From Clostridiales bacterium (GTDB taxonomy: Bacteria; Bacillota; Clostridia; Christensenellales; CAG-138), in the NCBI GenBank assembly GCA_019416935.1, contig DXWI01000003.1, forward strand, positions 1-64,000: a DNA stretch of 64,000 nucleotides. The letters run 5' to 3'. The notes below the pieces were generated by a model, which saw only the letters and a list, made by a program, of their open reading frames with translations, was not told the DNA's origin and made no database searches. Every line of letters begins with the position of its first letter. The stretch's first letter is position 1. Shown in pieces: positions 51,127-60,855 of the stretch. The translations under genes and the position numbers were made by a program.

Positions 51127-52163
51127 CTATTCCGCATCGCCGCAGCGAAAAACGATCTTGGAGAGCCCGTCCTCCCGCCGATACAGCTTCTGCATCCATT
51201 CGTTGCCCTCGCTCAGCGGAACGATCTTGGAAATCATGCTGTTCACGTTTACAAGCCCCTTGGAAATCAGTTCGAGGCAGGCCGGATATTCGCCGGCGGA
51301 GGCGCAGGAGCCGAACAGGCTGATCTGGTGTACGACGACATACTGCAGCGGGAAGCGAATCGTCGGCGCAACGTTTCCAATCAGGATCACCTTACCGTCC
51401 AGCTTGACGGACTTGATGCACAGTTCGGCGGTGCTCTCAATTCCGGTAGCGTCGATTGCAACATCTGCGCCGCCGGATATGCTTTGGATTTGCTCCGACG
51501 CATCGGCGTCGCGGGAGTTTACGCAGCAGGTAGCGCCGTTTTCCCTGGCCAGCGCCAGGCGGCTGTCGTCAATATCAACGGCGATAATCTGGGAAGCGCC
51601 GAGACTGCGTACCACCTGCAAGGTCAGCAGGCCGATGGTGCCGACGCCCACGACGACAACGCAGTCGCCGGAGCGGATCGGGGTGCGGGTTGCTGCGTGA
51701 TAGGCGACGGAGAGCGGCTCCACCATGGCCGCCTCGACAAAGGTGACATTGTCCGGTATGCGGTAGAGTATGTATTCCGGAACGCTGACATACTCGGCAA
51801 AGCACCGCTGCGGTTATACTCTTCGCAGGATACGCCGAGCACCTGTCGGTGTGCGCAGAGGTTTACCTTGCCTTCGCGGCACATGGCGCAGTCGTTGCAA
51901 TACACGGTGGAATCGAATGTCACCCTGTCTCCGACGGCGAAGTTGCGAACATCCTTGCCGCAGGCAGCGATCACGCCTGCCGCCTCATGCCCCATGATGA
52001 CGGGCGGGCGGCGGCGGCCGGTGCTTCCGTCAAAGCCATGCACATCGCTTCCGCAGACGGAACACGCCTGAATCCGTATCAAAACCTCGTCGGCCTGAAC
52101 GGCAGGGTCTGCGACGTCCTCGTAAGTCAGTTCGTTATATGCGTGCATCACAAGCGCTTTCAT
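51127..52163 (-). pseudogene. Zinc-dependent medium-chain alcohol dehydrogenase, frameshifted
   Basis: Two open frames cover one enzyme. The first (from 52163) has CSVCGSDVHGFDG with the catalytic Cys, GHEAAGVI with the zinc Glu, and the structural zinc cysteines CNDCAMCREGKVNLC. The second has the Rossmann part VVVVGVGTIGLLTLQVVRSLG and the C-terminus. They join at the conserved GAFAEYV box: the sequence reads GCTTTGCC where GCTTTTGCC is needed, so one T is missing from the run at 51799-51801. The full enzyme would be 345 aa, sorbitol/threonine dehydrogenase-like. A sequencing miss is as likely as a real mutation. Confidence 0.9.
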
Positions 52164-52242
52164 AATGGTATGCTACTCCTTCTTTGTCTCATCGAGAAAA
52201 CTGGCTGCCGGCGCCGTCTGCTGCCGCGAAGCGGCGAAGCGG

Positions 52243-53067
52243 TCATCCTTTGACGGCGCCCGCGGTCAAGCCGCTGATAATATACTTTTGCAGACACAAT
52301 GCCAGAAGAATAATCGGCAATGTGATGGATACCGACGCCGCCATGAGGCCGCCCCAATCAATATAGGCATAGGATACGAAATTGAAAACGGCTACGGGGA
52401 GCGTCTGCGTGTCCCGCCCTGCCAGAGAAAACGAGAACATGAAATTGTTCCAGGAAAAGATGAAGGCCAACAGGGAGGAGATGATGATGCCCGGCGTGGA
52501 CAGCCGCAGAGAAATGCGGGAGAAGGCCTCGTACGCCGCACATCCGTCGATCCATGCCGCTTCCTCCAATTCTCTGGGAATGGCTTCAAAATTAGGGATC
52601 ATAATCCAGACGATGAAGGGGAGCGCTATGAGCATGTGCGAGAGGATCAGCGCTGCATAGGTGTTTCTCAGGCCCAATGCAGAAAAAATCGAAAACCAGG
52701 GGAGCAGGAAGGATATGCCCGGTATCATGCGCACCAGCATGACCACCATGCTGGATTTCCGCAGCTTATAGCGGGCAATGGCATAGGCGCAGGGGAGGCC
52801 GATGATCAAGGACATCACGGTTGCAACCGCGGCTACGATGAGGCTGTTCGCCGTATATTTCAGGAAATTGTATTCCGTGAACACGCTGATATAGTTGCGC
52901 AGCGTGGGTACGAACTCAAAAAGGCCGTGATTTGCCTGATTGATGATGGATTGGTGCGGCTCGAAGGACGCAAGCAGCATCCACAGCAACGGAAAAATCG
53001 TAAAAAGGACAACGCCATAGATGAGGATATGCTTGCCAACAGAGCGGAGAATACGCCTGGCCTTCAT
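52243..53067 (-). CDS. Carbohydrate ABC importer permease, MalG-like
   Basis: A 274-aa membrane protein with six helices. The ATPase-coupling loop near residues 175-195 reads EEAAWIDGCAAYEAFSRISLRLSTPG (the EAA motif). It begins one base after the end of the MalF-like gene (they share a base). No ATPase gene is in the cluster, so a shared MsiK-type ATPase elsewhere must energise it, as is usual for this importer class. Confidence 0.92.
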   Translation of the reverse strand: MKARRILRSVGKHILIYGVVLFTIFPLLWMLLASFEPHQSIINQANHGLFEFVPTLRNYISVFTEYNFLKYTANSLIVAAVATVMSLIIGLPCAYAIARYKLRKSSMVVMLVRMIPGISFLLPWFSIFSALGLRNTYAALILSHMLIALPFIVWIMIPNFEAIPRELEEAAWIDGCAAYEAFSRISLRLSTPGIIISSLLAFIFSWNNFMFSFSLAGRDTQTLPVAVFNFVSYAYIDWGGLMAASVSITLPIILLALCLQKYIISGLTAGAVKG

Positions 53068-53948
53068 CAGTATTCCACCTCCACCTTCGATTTCAGCTTC
53101 AGAAATCCGCCGCCGATCGCCATAACAACAATGAAGAACAGCACGGAGATCGCCGCGGCCTTACCAAAGCGATAATAGGAGAACATGTTCAAATAGCCGT
53201 ATATGTTGATCGTTTCCGTTGCGAAGCTGGGGCCGCCGCCGGTTGTGGCATAGATGATGTCGTAGGTTTTTACCACATCGATCAGTCGCATCAATACCGC
53301 CACCAGGATGGTCGGACTGGCAAGGGGCAGCGTAATCTTGAAAAATGTCTGCCATTTGTTTGCGCCGTCGATCAAGGCGGATTCATACGGCGCCTGCGGG
53401 ATGGTCATGAGCCCGCCATACACAATCAGCATGACCATGGGCGTCCATTCCCACACGTCGATAAAGATGAGCCATAGCATGGATTCAAAGCTGGTTGTGG
53501 ACAAAAAGGCGCGCGATGGAAGGCCCAGCGCGTTTAAGAGCACGTTGCCGACGCCAATGGTGGGCTCCAGCATGAGATTCCATACCATGCCCAAAGCAAC
53601 CGGCGTTGCAACAACCGGCAGGAGCATCAGCGCCTGCATCAGTCTGCGCCCGTGAAATTTTCGATTGATCAATACGGCCAGCGTTACGCCCAGAACCGCC
53701 TCCAGCACAATGGCAATGCCGGAAAATACGATCGTGCGCCATACGGAAGCCTGAAACCGTTCGTCTGCAAAGGTTTCTATATAGTTGGCCAGTCCAACGA
53801 ACTTCGGCGGCTTCACGATGGACATTTGCCAATCCGTGAAGCTTAAAGCAAAATTATACAGCAGCGGAATGACGATCATCAGCAGGATGAAAATGATGCT
53901 GGGCGTGACAAAGATCGCCTTCAGGTGCTTATCGATCCATCTTTTCAT
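53067..53948 (-). CDS. Carbohydrate ABC importer permease, MalF-like
   Basis: A 293-aa membrane protein with six helices and the EAA loop YESALIDGANKWQTFFKITLPLASP. The ATG at 53948 (MKRWIDKHLK) follows AAGGA. It lies about 160 bp after the binding-protein gene; in that gap I see no strong terminator. It forms a heterodimer with the MalG-like protein. Confidence 0.92.
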   Translation of the reverse strand: MKRWIDKHLKAIFVTPSIIFILLMIVIPLLYNFALSFTDWQMSIVKPPKFVGLANYIETFADERFQASVWRTIVFSGIAIVLEAVLGVTLAVLINRKFHGRRLMQALMLLPVVATPVALGMVWNLMLEPTIGVGNVLLNALGLPSRAFLSTTSFESMLWLIFIDVWEWTPMVMLIVYGGLMTIPQAPYESALIDGANKWQTFFKITLPLASPTILVAVLMRLIDVVKTYDIIYATTGGGPSFATETINIYGYLNMFSYYRFGKAAAISVLFFIVVMAIGGGFLKLKSKVEVEY

Positions 53949-54106
53949 AGCATATTCCTTTTGTCCGAATTGTGCCGAAGGGTGCGCGGAAGCGGGGAAC
54001 AACGATGCGGCGGCATCGAAAGGAAGGGAGGAATGCCGCCGCGACAGTCCTTGAAAGTGAAAACCAGAGGGATGGCGGACGCTCCGGCCATCCCTCCGAA
54101 CGCGTG

Positions 54107-55465
54107 TTAACCGTTGCGGGCCGCCAGATCGGCGTCCAGAATCTCCTGGAACGCGATGTTGGCCTTGTCGGCTGCGGCCTGTACGTCGCCGCCCTCAATC
54201 GCGGTGGTGATCACAACGCCGATGACGTCGCGTGCCTGTGCCACGGAGGTCGTCATGGGACGGTCATAGGCCTTGGTGGCAATTTCGTTGCCCTTCTGAA
54301 TCGCCGCCAGAAGCTCCTCGGGATAGTTGGCCGTGCAGGCCGGGTCCGCCCATGCCGAGTTGCGGGCAGAGGAAATGCCGGCGGTTTGGATGTACTTGGT
54401 CATTTCAATGCCGGAGGCCCACTTGACGAACGCCTTGGCCGCCTCCATATTGGGAGAGTTGGCCGAGATGCCCAGCCCCCAGGAGCAAATGCTCCAGGTC
54501 GCATTGGTGGGGCTTACGGCGAATCCGGCGTTCTCATAAACCTCGGTTTCGGGGCCGCAGAAGGATTGCCAGATAGCGTCCGCATCGGTACACATGGCCG
54601 CACCACCCGTGGAATAGAGCGCGGCGCATTCGTTCCAGTGCATATTGGTGGCGCTGGCGGGGCCGTATTCGCGGATCAGCTTGCCGTAGTATTCAAAGGC
54701 CTGTACGGCTTCCGGCGTGTTGATGGTTGCCTTGTTGGTGGCAAAATCGAAAAAGTCGCCGCCGAAGGAATAGAGATAGGTCGAGAACTGCGTGACGGCC
54801 GGATTGGCCTTGCCGCGGCCGGTAAAGCCGACAACACCGGGCTCAATACCGTCCAGCTTTTCGGCGGCCGCCATCATTTCGTCCAGATTGGTGGGCACTT
54901 CCAGACCGGCCTTCTGGAACAGGTCTTTCCGATAAAACAGCACCTGACGCTCGGTGACGAGCGGCGTGCCGTAATACTTGCCGTCGTCGGCGCCGTTGAG
55001 CATATAGCCGTTGAGCGCAGCGGGGATGAAGTCCTTCGCGTCGAATTCCTCATCCGCGATCAGATCGCCGATCTCTGCCAAATAGCCGTTCTGGATAAAC
55101 TGCTGCACCTCCTGCAGCGGGCGGCACATAAACACATCGATATACTGGCCGCCGGAGCCCAGCTCCACATTCAGCTTATCGCTGAGCTGATTCTCCGGGT
55201 AAACCTCGAATTCGACCTTCATGCCCGTGGCCTCTTCAAACTCGGCCAGCTTGGGTTCAACGGCGTTTGTCCAGTCGTGGGTAGCCAGAATGACGCGAAG
55301 CGTAACGCCGTCAAAGGGCTTGGCAGCCGGCTCGGCCGAGGGCTCCTTGTCCGCAGGCTCTGCCGCGTCTGTAGGCGCTGGGGCGGGTTCTGCTTGCGGC
55401 GCCGCACATGCGACAACTGAAAGTATCATGAGCAAGCAAAGCACAAAAGCCAATAGTTTCTTCAT
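54107..55465 (-). CDS. Extracellular solute-binding lipoprotein, family 1
   Basis: A 452-aa lipoprotein (lipobox SVVAC) with a Pro/Ala/Glu spacer and the family 1 fold: VEPKLAEFEEATGMKVEFEVYPENQLSDKL, QYIDVFMCRPLQEVQ, YYGTPLVTERQVLFYRKDLFQKAGL and KAFVKWASGIEMTKYIQ. It binds a sugar, oligosaccharide or polyol for the MalFG-like permeases. It is the first gene of the transport operon, downstream of the AraC gene in the same direction. Confidence 0.92.
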   Translation of the reverse strand: MKKLLAFVLCLLMILSVVACAAPQAEPAPAPTDAAEPADKEPSAEPAAKPFDGVTLRVILATHDWTNAVEPKLAEFEEATGMKVEFEVYPENQLSDKLNVELGSGGQYIDVFMCRPLQEVQQFIQNGYLAEIGDLIADEEFDAKDFIPAALNGYMLNGADDGKYYGTPLVTERQVLFYRKDLFQKAGLEVPTNLDEMMAAAEKLDGIEPGVVGFTGRGKANPAVTQFSTYLYSFGGDFFDFATNKATINTPEAVQAFEYYGKLIREYGPASATNMHWNECAALYSTGGAAMCTDADAIWQSFCGPETEVYENAGFAVSPTNATWSICSWGLGISANSPNMEAAKAFVKWASGIEMTKYIQTAGISSARNSAWADPACTANYPEELLAAIQKGNEIATKAYDRPMTTSVAQARDVIGVVITTAIEGGDVQAAADKANIAFQEILDADLAARNG

Positions 55466-55642
55466 GATTGATTCCTCCTGTTTTTTTATTGGAACGGTTC
55501 AACGCCGTTGCAACACCGTACAATCGCATCGGAAAGCCTGTTTCCGAGCCGCTGCGATAAAACCAGAGCAAGAGCCTTAACATGTATGAACAAATGTGTC
55601 GAAGCCTAAAACGACGATTATGCGGTTCAAAAAAGCGGGTGG

Positions 55643-55684
55643 ATTATACAAAAGCAAAACTGCATTTCCGGCAGCTCACTGCCG
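55643..55684 (-). promoter_or_regulatory. Probable activator-dependent promoter of the solute-importer operon
   Basis: Read on the minus strand, a perfect -10 (TATAAT, 55648-55643) has no -35 match. The -35 position overlaps a perfect inverted repeat CGGCAG-CTCA-CTGCCG (55669-55684). This layout is typical of activator control, and the AraC-type gene upstream is the natural candidate. Confidence 0.6.
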
Positions 55685-55790
55685 AGACAATTCTATTTAA
55701 CCATGCGGTATATCGGATATCAATGCGCGAACCGGAAATTTGAATGTCCATTTCGGACATCTTCGCAGGCCTCTGCCTTGTGTCCGCCGT

Positions 55791-56737
55791 TCATTTGGCG
55801 GCGGAGGCGCTGCTGCGGGTTCTGTCGCCGTACGTCCCGTCCTCACCGACGGTGACAGCATTTTGGCTCTTCCGATAGCTGCCCGGCGTAATCCCGGCAA
55901 AATGGGTGAAGTGCTTGATGAAAGCGTATGCGTCAGAGAAGCCGAAGATATCTGAGATATCGGCGATCGTATAGCTGGACTCCCGCAGCAGCGTCTGCAT
56001 GCCCTGAATGCGGCATCGGATGATGTATTGATTGATGGAACAGCCGAACAGCTGATTGCTGATGCGGTTGAGCTGACGGGTGGTGATGCCGAGCCGGACG
56101 GCGATCTCCTCTCCCCGCAGCTTTTGATGATACAGGTTTTCGTTTACAATTCGGACAATCTGGCTTGCGCGCGGATCGCTCGGATTCGGGATTTGCTCCC
56201 GCAGATGGTTGAGATGCAGATGTTCCGCGATGCAGTCCACCGTTTCCAAAAGGATGCTGTGTATGATGAGCTTCGTGGAAAGGCCGGTCGTAAAGTTTTC
56301 GTTCTGCGCCTTCCGCTTCAGAGCCTTTATCAGGCTTTCCATGGAACCGGAAAACGGCAGCGCCAGAGGCGCGCTTTCGGCGGAGAAAATGGCGTTGATC
56401 ACCGGATGAGCGGAGGACGGTAAAAAAGCAATGACCAGATATTCGGTGCTCCCGGGCTCTCCGTCGATCGTGGTATGCGTCACGCCCTGCGGTATGAGCA
56501 TAAAATGGCCTTGGCGTGCCGTAACCCGCCCCAGCTTGGAGAAGTCATAAATGATTTTTCCGGTCAAAACGAAGTGCATTTCAAAGATGATATGCTTATG
56601 GCTGCTTCTCAGCAAGCACTCTTTTTGGAGGAAGCAAACCGGCACCATGCGACCTTACAGTCCATGATATCGCTTTTGAGAGACATCATCAGTCCCGGAA
56701 GCATCGTTCGCTGGTCATCCACAAACAGATGATCCAT
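55791..56737 (-). pseudogene. AraC-family regulator with cupin sensor, frameshifted near the N-terminus
   Basis: From 56648 leftward the open frame encodes a cupin-like sensor (HKHIIFEMHFVLTGKIIYDF, FMLIPQGVTHTTIDGE) and two AraC HTH motifs (GEEIAVRLGITTRQLNRISNQLFG, YTIADISDIFGFSDAYAFIKHFTHFAGITPGSYR). Its only start lacks a site. One frame over, ATG 56737 follows AAAGGA and encodes MDHLFVDDQRTMLPGLMMSLK, then stops. One extra T at the TT run (56614-56615) would give SALLRSSHKH and a 315-aa protein. It likely activates the importer operon downstream. Nearby palindrome and missing -35 fit that role. Confidence 0.85.
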
Positions 56738-56924
56738 ATACCCACATCCTTTGCACAAATCAAATGTTTGGAAAACGGATTGTTGGCTTGTATTCAGTAA
56801 ATCACAAAATCACAGTATTGTCAAGCGGCCAAAAACTCTGCGTGCAGAACATCCTCTGACCTCATCATCGAACCGGCCGAAGGCAGCGCGTGATCCGTAC
56901 GGCAAGTGATTTTTCATTTGCTGC

Positions 56925-57095
56925 AAGCCGCCAAAAATTCTGTTTTGGCGGAATTTCTGCTGCGACACGGATATTGACGCCGCAAATACCCAAGGCTCTA
57001 TGCAGGAACTTATGCTCTGGATAGAGCCTAATACACTGTGTCAAGAATGCCGCGCAGTCTCCATTTTTAATCCGTTTCATGGTTTCCATCACGCA
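56925..57095. repeat. Diverged copy 3 of the structured repeat element
   Basis: CCGCCAAAAATTCTG..TTTTGGCGG replaces CCGTCAAAAAACTCTG..TTTTTTGACGG with paired changes, then comes TTTCTGCTGCGACACGGATA. Later, GTGTCAAGAATGCCGCGCAG and TTTTTAATCCGTTTCATGGTTTCC follow the order of the other copies. It lies between the hydA terminator and the AraC gene; I see no duplicated hairpin on its left side. The stretch 56738-56924 holds no gene. Confidence 0.65.
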
Positions 57096-57100
57096 AATAA

Positions 57101-57128
57101 GGGGCGCGCTCCGATCGGAGCGTGCCCC
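57101..57128 (-). terminator. Terminator of the hydrogenase operon
   Basis: A 28-bp near-perfect palindrome, GGGGCGCGCTCCGA paired with TCGGAGCGTGCCCC, 17 bp after the hydA stop. On the minus strand it is followed by TTATTTGC. Confidence 0.85.
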
Positions 57129-57144
57129 TGTTTGGACCATTTCT

Positions 57145-59025
57145 TTAATAGATGCTGCGCTTCACATAGCTGGTGTGCAGAATCTCGTGCGCCTTGTGGC
57201 TGCCGGGCTTCCCGAGGTAGGTGTCGTACAGCTCCTTCACAACCGGGTTTTCATGGCTCTTGCGCAGCGCCATGCCGGCATCCTCGCTGTAGAGCGCTTT
57301 GGCGCGCTCGGCGCGCAGGTCGGTGAAATTCATGACCTCGCCGCTCTGATGCGGCTGGCCGCCGCCGTTGACACAGCCGCCCGGACAGGCCATGACCTCG
57401 ATGAAGTGGTAGTCCTTCTCGCCGCTCTTGACCATGTCGAGGAGCTTCCTGGCGTTGGCAAGGCCGGAGGTAACGGCCACGCGCACCTTCGTACCGGCCA
57501 GATCGTACTCGGCCTCCTTGATGGCCTCCGTACCGCGAACCGCATGGAACTCCACGTTCTCGAGCGGCTTGCCGGTGACGACCTCGGCCACGGTGCGCAG
57601 CGCCGCTTCCATCACGCCGCCGGTCGCGCCGAAGATATGGCCCGCGCCGGAGGCAACGCCGAACGCCGGCTCAAACGCCTCGCCCTCCAGATCGTTGAAC
57701 CGGATGCCCGCGCGCTTGATCATGTTTGCCAGCTCGCGCGTGGTCAGCGACACATCGACGTCCGGCACGCCGGCCGCGGCCTGATGATCGCGCGCGATCT
57801 CGAACTTCTTGGCCGTGCACGGCATGACCGAAACGACCACGATATCCTTGGGATCGACGCCGTTCTTCTCCGCCCAGTACGTTTTGAGCAGCGCGCCGAA
57901 CATCTGCTGCGGGCTCTTGCAGCTCGACAGGTTCGGAATCATGTCCGGATAGAAGTGCTCGCAGAATTTGATCCAACCGGGCGAGCAGGAGGTGATGAGC
58001 GGGAGCGTGCCGCCGTTTTGCAGGCGCTCGAGCAGCTCCGTGCCCTCCTCCATAATCGTCACGTCCGCGGCGGTATCCACATCGAACACATGGTCAAAGC
58101 CGAGGCGCCTGAGCGCCGCGACCAGCTTGCCCTCCACGTTCGTGCCAATCGGATTGCCGAAGCACTCCCCGATCTGCGCGCGCACGCTCGGCGCGGGGCC
58201 AACGATGACCGTCTTGGACGGGTCGGCGAGCGCCTTCCAGACCTTCTCGGTGTCGTCCCGCTCGGTCAGCGCGCCGGTCGGACAGACCGCGATGCACTGG
58301 CCGCAGTTCACGCAGGCGGTCTCAGTCAGCGGCATGTCAAACGCGCTGGCAATATGCGTGTCAAAGCCGCGCTCGTTGGCGCCGATCACGGACACGCCCT
58401 GATTGTATTTGCACACGGCCACGCAGCGGCGGCACAGGATGCACTTGCTGTTGTCGCGCAAAATGCGTGGGGAGAGGTCGCCGGCCGGGCTCTTGTCGCC
58501 CGCGGGCTCAAAGTTCTCTGGACCTACGCCGCACACCGGACAGGCGACCATGCCCTCGTCGAACTCCGCGCCGCAGATGCGGCAGCGCATCCTGCGGCCC
58601 GTTTTAGCGGCGGGCGCTTCCGCCTGTGCCTTGAGCGGCTCGCCGAACGCATACTTGTACTGATCCACGCCATATTCATGCGCAAGCCGGCGCAGCTCGC
58701 AGTCATCGCTGCGCACGCAGGAGAGGCAGTCCATGCGGTGGTTCGAGAGGATCAGCTCCAGCGTGGTCTTTCTCGCCTTGCGCAGCGCGGGGGTATTCGT
58801 CTGCACCTCCATGCCGTCGGCAACCTGCTGCACACACGCGGCGGCGAGGCCGCGCACGCCGGTCGCCTCCACCAGGCAGATGCGGCAGGCGGCGATGGCG
58901 TTGATCTTCTTCAGGTAGCAGAGCGTCGGAATCCGCACGCCCGCCTGATGCGCCGCTTCCAGAATGGTCGCATCCTTGTTCACCTCAACTTCAATGCCGT
59001 TGATCTTGACTTTTACCGTTTCCAT
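57145..59025 (-). CDS. hydA: [FeFe] hydrogenase catalytic subunit with inserted rubredoxin-like domain
   Basis: A 626-aa group A hydrogenase. In order: [2Fe-2S] domain (C36, C48, C51, C64); His-ligated cluster (H96, C100, C103, C109); a Cys4 knuckle domain (CRICG at 148-152 and CPVCG at 162-166) resembling the rubredoxin domain of rubrerythrin; two [4Fe-4S] clusters (from C195 and C238); and the H-cluster domain with TSCSPGW (C347), MPCTAKK (C403) and MACPGGC. All catalytic cysteines are present. The knuckle insertion is not part of the usual HydA/HndD plan. It is the last gene of the operon and works with the NuoF-like subunit to couple H2 to NADH and ferredoxin. Confidence 0.95.
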   Translation of the reverse strand: METVKVKINGIEVEVNKDATILEAAHQAGVRIPTLCYLKKINAIAACRICLVEATGVRGLAAACVQQVADGMEVQTNTPALRKARKTTLELILSNHRMDCLSCVRSDDCELRRLAHEYGVDQYKYAFGEPLKAQAEAPAAKTGRRMRCRICGAEFDEGMVACPVCGVGPENFEPAGDKSPAGDLSPRILRDNSKCILCRRCVAVCKYNQGVSVIGANERGFDTHIASAFDMPLTETACVNCGQCIAVCPTGALTERDDTEKVWKALADPSKTVIVGPAPSVRAQIGECFGNPIGTNVEGKLVAALRRLGFDHVFDVDTAADVTIMEEGTELLERLQNGGTLPLITSCSPGWIKFCEHFYPDMIPNLSSCKSPQQMFGALLKTYWAEKNGVDPKDIVVVSVMPCTAKKFEIARDHQAAAGVPDVDVSLTTRELANMIKRAGIRFNDLEGEAFEPAFGVASGAGHIFGATGGVMEAALRTVAEVVTGKPLENVEFHAVRGTEAIKEAEYDLAGTKVRVAVTSGLANARKLLDMVKSGEKDYHFIEVMACPGGCVNGGGQPHQSGEVMNFTDLRAERAKALYSEDAGMALRKSHENPVVKELYDTYLGKPGSHKAHEILHTSYVKRSIY

Positions 59026-59040
59026 AGATGCAGCCCTCCG

Positions 59041-60837
59041 TTACTTTTTCGAGATGGCGCCGAACTTGCACGTCTCCATGCAGGCGCCGCACTTGATGCA
59101 CTTGGCCTTGTCGATCACATGCGCCTCGCGCACCTTGCCCTCGATCGCGCCGACCGGGCACTTGCGCGCGCAGGCCGTGCAGCCCTTGCACTTGTCGGGG
59201 TCGATCTCATAGCGGAGCAGCTTCTTGCATGCGCCCGCCGGGCAGCGCTTTTCGACGACATGCGCCTCGTATTCGTCGCGGAAATACTTGAGCGTGGACA
59301 GCACCGGATTCGGCGCGGTCTGGCCCAGCGCGCACAGAGCGTTCTTTTGGATATAGTAGCACAGCTCCTCCATCTTATCGATGTCCTCGAGCGTGCCGTT
59401 GCCCGCGATGATCTTGTCGAGCAGCTCCAGCAGGCGGCGCGTACCGATGCGGCACGGCACGCACTTGCCGCAGCTCTCATCCACCGTAAACTCGAGGAAG
59501 AAGCGGGCGATATCGACCATGCAGTTGTCCTCATCCATGACGATGAGGCCGCCCGAGCCCATCATGGAGCCGATGGCCTTGAGGTTCTCATAGTCGATGG
59601 GCGTATCGAGGTGCTTGGCCGGGATGCAGCCGCCGGACGGGCCGCCGGTCTGCGCCGCCTTGAACGCCTTGCCGTTTGGAATGCCGCCGCCAATGTCGTA
59701 GATGATCTCGCGCAGCGTCGTGCCCATCGGGATCTCGACAAGGCCGGTGTTCACGATCTTGCCGCCGAGCGCAAAGACCTTCGTTCCTTTGGAGGACTCG
59801 GTGCCCATGGAGGCGAACCATTCCGGCCCCTTGACGATGATCTGCGGGATATTGGCCAGCGTTTCGACGTTATTGATGATGGTGGGCTTTCCGAACAGGC
59901 CCTTGTTGGCCGGGAATGGCGGCTTGTTCTTCGGTTCGCCGCGGTTGCCCTCGATGGAGGTGATGAGCGCCGTTTCCTCGCCGCAAACGAACGCGCCCGC
60001 GCCGAGCCGGATGTCGATATCGAAGTCGAATCCGGACTCAAAGATGTTCTTGCCGAGCAGGCCGTATTCGCGCGCCTGACCGATGGCAATCTGGAGGCGC
60101 TTGACGGCGATCGGATATTCGGCGCGGACGTAGATGTAGCCGTGGTGGGCGCCGATGGCATAGCCGGCGATGGTCATGGCCTCGAGCACCGCGTGCGGGT
60201 CGCCCTCGAGCACGGAGCGATCCATGAACGCGCCAGGATCGCCCTCGTCCGCGTTGCAGATCACATACTTTTCATCCGAAACGTTCTTGGCCGCGAACTC
60301 CCACTTGAGGCCGGTCGGAAAACCCGCGCCGCCGCGGCCGCGCAGGCCGGAGCGCTTCATCAGGTCGATGACCTCCTCGGGGCGCATGCTCGTAAGCACG
60401 GTGCCGAGCGCCTGATAGCCGTCCACACCGATATACTCGTCGATCTCCTCCGGGTTGATAACGCCGCAGTTTCTGAGCGCCACGCGCATCTGCGTCTTAT
60501 AGAAGCCCGTATCGGACAGCGAGGCGACCTCGTGCTTGCCGCTGCCGGCCGCCGGCTCGTTGTACACGAGGCGATCGACCACGCGGCCCTTGAGCAGGTG
60601 CTCCTCGACGATCTCCGTCACATCCGCCTCGGTGACGCGGCTGTAGAACGTGCCCTCGGGATACACGATCATGATGGGGCCGAGCGCGCACAGGCCAAAG
60701 CAGCCGGTCTGCACAACCTTGATCTCATCGGAGAGGCCCTTTGCCGCCAGCTCCTTTTCCAGATGCGTACGGATGGCGGGGCTTTCCGACGAGGTGCAGC
60801 CCGTACCGCCGCAAATCAATACATGTGAACGAATCAT
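59041..60837 (-). CDS. hydB: NADH-binding hydrogenase subunit (NuoF/HydB/HndC-like)
   Basis: A 598-aa flavoprotein. The N-terminal thioredoxin-like [2Fe-2S] domain has CGGTGC and QTGCFGLCALGP; the NADH site is GRGGAGFPTGLKWEF and the FMN site is CNADEGDPGAFMDRSVLEGDPH. A [4Fe-4S] site follows (ESCGKCVPCR), and a C-terminal two-cluster ferredoxin has CKGCTACARKCP and CIKCGACMETC. This is the bifurcating-type architecture, exchanging electrons among NADH, ferredoxin and HydA. It lies 15 bp before hydA. Confidence 0.96.
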   Translation of the reverse strand: MIRSHVLICGGTGCTSSESPAIRTHLEKELAAKGLSDEIKVVQTGCFGLCALGPIMIVYPEGTFYSRVTEADVTEIVEEHLLKGRVVDRLVYNEPAAGSGKHEVASLSDTGFYKTQMRVALRNCGVINPEEIDEYIGVDGYQALGTVLTSMRPEEVIDLMKRSGLRGRGGAGFPTGLKWEFAAKNVSDEKYVICNADEGDPGAFMDRSVLEGDPHAVLEAMTIAGYAIGAHHGYIYVRAEYPIAVKRLQIAIGQAREYGLLGKNIFESGFDFDIDIRLGAGAFVCGEETALITSIEGNRGEPKNKPPFPANKGLFGKPTIINNVETLANIPQIIVKGPEWFASMGTESSKGTKVFALGGKIVNTGLVEIPMGTTLREIIYDIGGGIPNGKAFKAAQTGGPSGGCIPAKHLDTPIDYENLKAIGSMMGSGGLIVMDEDNCMVDIARFFLEFTVDESCGKCVPCRIGTRRLLELLDKIIAGNGTLEDIDKMEELCYYIQKNALCALGQTAPNPVLSTLKYFRDEYEAHVVEKRCPAGACKKLLRYEIDPDKCKGCTACARKCPVGAIEGKVREAHVIDKAKCIKCGACMETCKFGAISKK

Positions 60838-60855
60838 GTTTACCTCCCGACTCCA

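Noticed and set aside
57079..60828. A 1249-residue plus-strand open frame opposite the hydrogenase genes
   Set aside because: It is an antisense by-product of GC-rich codon use; the minus strand carries complete hydA and hydB genes with all cluster ligands.
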